Shown one piece after another: positions 61,672 through 64,000 of a DNA stretch of 64,000 nt. The number at the start of each line of letters is the position of its first letter. The first letter of the stretch is position 1. The notes under the pieces were generated by a model. It had not been told where the DNA came from, searched no databases, and worked only from the letters and a program-made list of their open reading frames with translations. This DNA comes from Algoriphagus halophilus. GTDB lineage: Bacteria > Bacteroidota > Bacteroidia > Cytophagales > Cyclobacteriaceae. The stretch is taken from positions 1,860,001-1,924,000 of the forward strand of contig NZ_FSRC01000001.1 in the NCBI RefSeq assembly GCF_900129785.1, in the 5' to 3' direction. A program made the translations under genes and the position numbers.

Positions 61672-61679
61672 CAAAGGTA
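61672..61679 (-). promoter_or_regulatory. -7 box TACCTTTG directly before the cvfB-like start
   Basis: On the minus strand TACCTTTG (61679-61672) is an exact -7 match whose expected start point coincides with the ATG at 61667, so the transcript could be leaderless. No clear TTG lies 18-20 bases upstream. Confidence 0.4.
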
Positions 61680-61837
61680 GACATTAATCCTATTTAGGAA
61701 TGGAAGAATTTCTGACATTCAAAGTCAGATTAGAAGAATTAAAAAATTGGAATTAGAAAGTGATCGAATTAGTTTTGATAAACGACAGCATAACATCAAA
61801 TATAACCCAACATATAACACCCTAAAATTTAACATTC

Positions 61838-62728
61838 ATGAAGAATATATCAGTGATCGGTTCAGGTACCATGGGAAATGGAATTGCACATGTTTTTGCA
61901 CAACATGGATACCAAGTCTCCCTGATTGATCTCAAACAGGAGTTTTTAGAAAAAGCCTTGGCAACCATCACCAAAAATTTGGATAGACAAGTAGCAAAGG
62001 AAGTACTCACTGAAGAACAAAAGACAAAAGCTTTATCCAACATATCTACCTATACTGATGTAAAAGAAGGTGTTCAAAAGGCAGAATTGATCATTGAAGC
62101 AGCTACTGAAAACCTAGCTATAAAACTGGATTTATTCCGTCAGATAGATCAAGCAAGCCCCAAGAATGCCATTCTTGCAACCAATACTTCTTCCATTTCC
62201 ATTACTAAGATCGCAGCTGTCACTAACAGGCCTGCTCAGGTAATTGGAATGCACTTTATGAATCCCGTTCCAATCATGAAGTTGGTGGAAGTAATACGAG
62301 GATATGCCACCTCAGATGAGACTACCCAACAAATCATGGGACTTTCGGAAAAGCTTTCCAAAGTTCCGGTAGAAGTAAATGATTATCCTGGCTTTGTGGC
62401 CAATAGGATTCTAATGCCTATGATCAATGAAGCGATCTATTCTTTATATGAAGGGGTAGCAGGTGTATATGAAATAGACACGGTGATGAAACTTGGAATG
62501 GCTCACCCCATGGGCCCCTTGCAATTGGCTGATTTCATAGGCTTGGACGTTTGTCTATCTATCTTAAAAGTATTGCATGATGGTTTTGGCAATCCAAAAT
62601 ATGCTCCTTGCCCATTGCTTGTGAATATGGTAGAGGCTGGTTTTAAAGGCGTCAAGTCAGGAGAAGGGTTTTATACCTATACCAAAGGAAGCAAAGATTT
62701 AGTAGTCTCTCCAAGATTCTCCAACTAA
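61838..62728 (+). CDS. 3-hydroxyacyl-CoA (3-hydroxybutyryl-CoA) dehydrogenase
   Basis: The 296-residue NAD enzyme has the Rossmann start ISVIGSGTMGNGIAHVFAQHGYQVSLID. The catalytic His-Glu pair is in IGMHFMNPVPIMKLVEVI, followed by the signature DYPGFVANRILMPMINEAIYSLYEGV and the C-terminal GMAHPMGPLQLADFIGLD. It oxidises 3-hydroxyacyl-CoA in beta-oxidation or butyrate metabolism. It is the free-standing form, not a fusion with a hydratase. The deoxynucleoside kinase gene starts 15 bases later. Confidence 0.95.
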   Translation: MKNISVIGSGTMGNGIAHVFAQHGYQVSLIDLKQEFLEKALATITKNLDRQVAKEVLTEEQKTKALSNISTYTDVKEGVQKAELIIEAATENLAIKLDLFRQIDQASPKNAILATNTSSISITKIAAVTNRPAQVIGMHFMNPVPIMKLVEVIRGYATSDETTQQIMGLSEKLSKVPVEVNDYPGFVANRILMPMINEAIYSLYEGVAGVYEIDTVMKLGMAHPMGPLQLADFIGLDVCLSILKVLHDGFGNPKYAPCPLLVNMVEAGFKGVKSGEGFYTYTKGSKDLVVSPRFSN

Positions 62729-62743
62729 CCAAAAAAGCAGACC

Positions 62744-63361
62744 ATGCATATTGCTGTTTCTGGAAATATTGGGAGTGGAAAAACCTCCTTAACCGAAAAA
62801 TTAGCCAAACACTATGGCTGGAAAGCGGAGTTTGAGGCCGTGGACAACAATCCATATCTTCCGGATTTTTATGAAGACATGAAAAGATGGGCTTTTCATC
62901 TTCAGGTTTATTTTCTGAATTCAAGATTTAATCAGATCTCAAAAATTCAGGAGCAAAAATCCCATTTTATCCAGGATAGAACCATTTACGAGGATGCCTA
63001 TATATTCGCGGCCAACTTACATACTAGTGGGTTAATGACAAGTAGGGACTATGAAAACTATCAAAGTCTTTTTAACAGTATGATTACCCATGTCAAAGCT
63101 CCGGACTTATTGATTTACCTAAGGGCAGATATCCCGAAACTGGTAGATCAAATAGAAAAAAGAGGTCGGGATTATGAAACGACCATGTCCATTGACTACT
63201 TAAAAAACCTCAACCGACACTATGAGGAATGGATCAAAAATTACCAAGAAGGAAAACTCTTGATTATTGATGTAAACCAGTTGGATTTTGTCTCTAATCC
63301 CGAAGACTTTGCTTTTGTAGTAGAAAAAATTGACCGGGAGATTTTTGGATTATTCAGTTAG
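62744..63361 (+). CDS. Deoxynucleoside kinase
   Basis: The 205-residue kinase has the P-loop ISGNIGSGKTS-type motif at the N-terminus (AVSGNIGSGKTSLTEKLA). The substrate Glu-Arg-Ser-like site is represented by FIQDRTIYEDAYIFA, and the lid by EKRGRDYETTMSIDYLKNLNRHYEEW. The family phosphorylates deoxyadenosine, deoxyguanosine or deoxycytidine; specificity is not readable. It salvages nucleosides in the cytoplasm. It is 15 bases after the dehydrogenase gene and meets the last gene 2 bases from its stop. Confidence 0.93.
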   Translation: MHIAVSGNIGSGKTSLTEKLAKHYGWKAEFEAVDNNPYLPDFYEDMKRWAFHLQVYFLNSRFNQISKIQEQKSHFIQDRTIYEDAYIFAANLHTSGLMTSRDYENYQSLFNSMITHVKAPDLLIYLRADIPKLVDQIEKRGRDYETTMSIDYLKNLNRHYEEWIKNYQEGKLLIIDVNQLDFVSNPEDFAFVVEKIDREIFGLFS

Positions 63362-63363
63362 GA

Positions 63364-64000
63364 TCATTCAAATTTTCGCATGAACCAATTGAGGAGGATC
63401 GTACGCTGCTCCTCTTTTGGGTTCATCAATAAATGATCCAGTCTTTTTAAGGATCCCCCTGTCATCAAGGTCTCGTAAGGGGTAATCCGAATCAATTTGT
63501 ATCCATGGATTCTTGTTTGGATATCGGTTTGTGCATCATTATATGCCTGCAGTTTCCAACCACTTGAGCCATTCCCGTAGAAATCACCCGGCTCGCTTGC
63601 TAAACCAAAACTATGCTTAGCGATTGGAGGACCAGACCAAACTCTGTCTTGCAAACCTGCTTTCAAACAATCTTTCTCATAGGTTCTACACAAGCGCTTC
63701 TGGGCTTCGTAAAAAGGCAAATTAAACTCCTTATAAAAATCTGATCTATAAGAAATTAACCGATACCTATTAAAGTGAAGTTCATCGTCATACAACACAA
63801 GACTCCGGTTGATTTTAAAATCAAATTTCAACTTCTTCAACAAGGGAACCTCTCCTATTCCACCTAAATCTTCATAGATTTCATCCAACCAATCTTTTCC
63901 TTTTTGATCCAAAAATTTGGGATTGACCTCCAATTCGAAATCCCTTTCAAACTCTACTTCGCCTTCTTTCAAGATACCTTGAAGTTGGCGCGTAATCAGG
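63364..64000 (-). CDS. Hypothetical protein (5' end beyond window)
   Basis: The frame remains open past 64000, so the true start is not seen; a TTG at 63972 is not a likely start because coding continues upstream (residues ITRQLQGILKEGE). At least 212 residues are visible, soluble, with no signal or membrane helix in view. Notable are an acidic start (EVEFERDFELEVNPKFLDQ), the aromatic-rich middle FNRYRLISYRSDFYKEFNLPFYEAQKRLCRTYEKDCLK, and a Gly/Ser-rich GDFYGNGSSGWKLQAYNDAQTDIQTRIHGYKLIRITPYE. I do not recognise the family. Confidence 0.75.
   Translation of the reverse strand, partial: LITRQLQGILKEGEVEFERDFELEVNPKFLDQKGKDWLDEIYEDLGGIGEVPLLKKLKFDFKINRSLVLYDDELHFNRYRLISYRSDFYKEFNLPFYEAQKRLCRTYEKDCLKAGLQDRVWSGPPIAKHSFGLASEPGDFYGNGSSGWKLQAYNDAQTDIQTRIHGYKLIRITPYETLMTGGSLKRLDHLLMNPKEEQRTILLNWFMRKFE

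Noticed and set aside
1..64000. tRNA, rRNA, insertion sequences, transposase genes, CRISPR arrays, integrons
   Set aside because: I looked on both strands for cloverleaf patterns, transposase motifs, terminal inverted repeats and regular repeats, and found none; a covariance-model scan could still reveal small RNAs.

Overview
The window is a gene-dense, AT-rich stretch of chromosome from a member of the Bacteroidota, most likely a marine-type Cytophagales relative (Cyclobacteriaceae, Algoriphagus-like; this placement is inference from protein style). Pointers are start regions without Shine-Dalgarno sequences, -7 boxes of the Bacteroidota form TAnnTTTG (several genes share TATATTTG), many lipoproteins, Tat-exported Gfo/Idh/MocA oxidoreductases, DUF6252/DUF4136/DUF6807-type proteins, an AGCS symporter, a tricorn-like protease and a short ergothioneine operon. 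I see no IS element, prophage, CRISPR array, rRNA or tRNA; this is core and lightly accessory chromosome.

Region by region. 1-8.6 kb (minus): a large transglutaminase-like DUF2126 protein cut by the left edge, two lipoproteins, and a three-gene operon (Tat oxidoreductase, Tat TIM-barrel epimerase-like protein, DUF6807 lipoprotein) with a LacI-type palindrome upstream, probably an exported keto-sugar or glycoside pathway. 8.9-14.8 kb (plus): BASS transporter and acyltransferase, 4-hydroxyphenylpyruvate dioxygenase, DUF502 protein, MscS channel and YihY protein. 14.8-24.2 kb: GH2 glycosidase, phosphohexomutase, an aspartoacylase-like/egtB/egtD operon, murB and dCMP deaminase. 24.3-26.3 kb: DUF4136 lipoprotein, an orphan response regulator, a 62-residue protein that is 63% Asp/Glu, and a small membrane protein. 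26.3-32.2 kb: AGCS symporter with glycerate kinase, GH20 hexosaminidase and a second Tat oxidoreductase. 32.3-39.5 kb: deoxyhypusine-synthase-like enzyme with an OmpA/PD40 protein, OmpH-like lipoprotein, histone-deacetylase-fold amidohydrolase, an unknown acidic protein, a lone AlbA_2 domain protein, a holin-like membrane protein, an acyl desaturase and an orphan BlaI repressor. 39.6-50.6 kb: tricorn-like protease, tyrS, TetR regulator with exported amidohydrolase, POT peptide transporter, pckA and a cyclophilin. 50.7-57.2 kb: basic-tailed exported protein, TrmH-like methyltransferase, topoisomerase IV parC/parE and a membrane protein. 57.3-64 kb: sterol-desaturase-like protein with a lipoprotein, ROK kinase, YkgJ cysteine-cluster protein, a cysteine-less ArsC-fold protein behind a strong dyad operator, CvfB, hydroxyacyl-CoA dehydrogenase, deoxynucleoside kinase and an unknown protein cut by the right edge.

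Themes: carbohydrate scavenging (GH2, GH20, two Gfo/Idh/MocA proteins, ROK kinase, phosphohexomutase, PEP carboxykinase), peptide use (tricorn-like protease, POT transporter, exported amidohydrolase), envelope upkeep, and small regulators apparently without partners. Most units end in clear intrinsic terminators, and many convergent genes overlap by a few bases. I found no unmistakable new multi-gene system. The best leads are the exported keto-sugar operon, the hyperacidic small protein, the ArsC-fold protein whose catalytic Cys position is Gln, the orphan BlaI with 20-bp-phased direct repeats, and a promoter that sits inside a terminator at the deacetylase gene.
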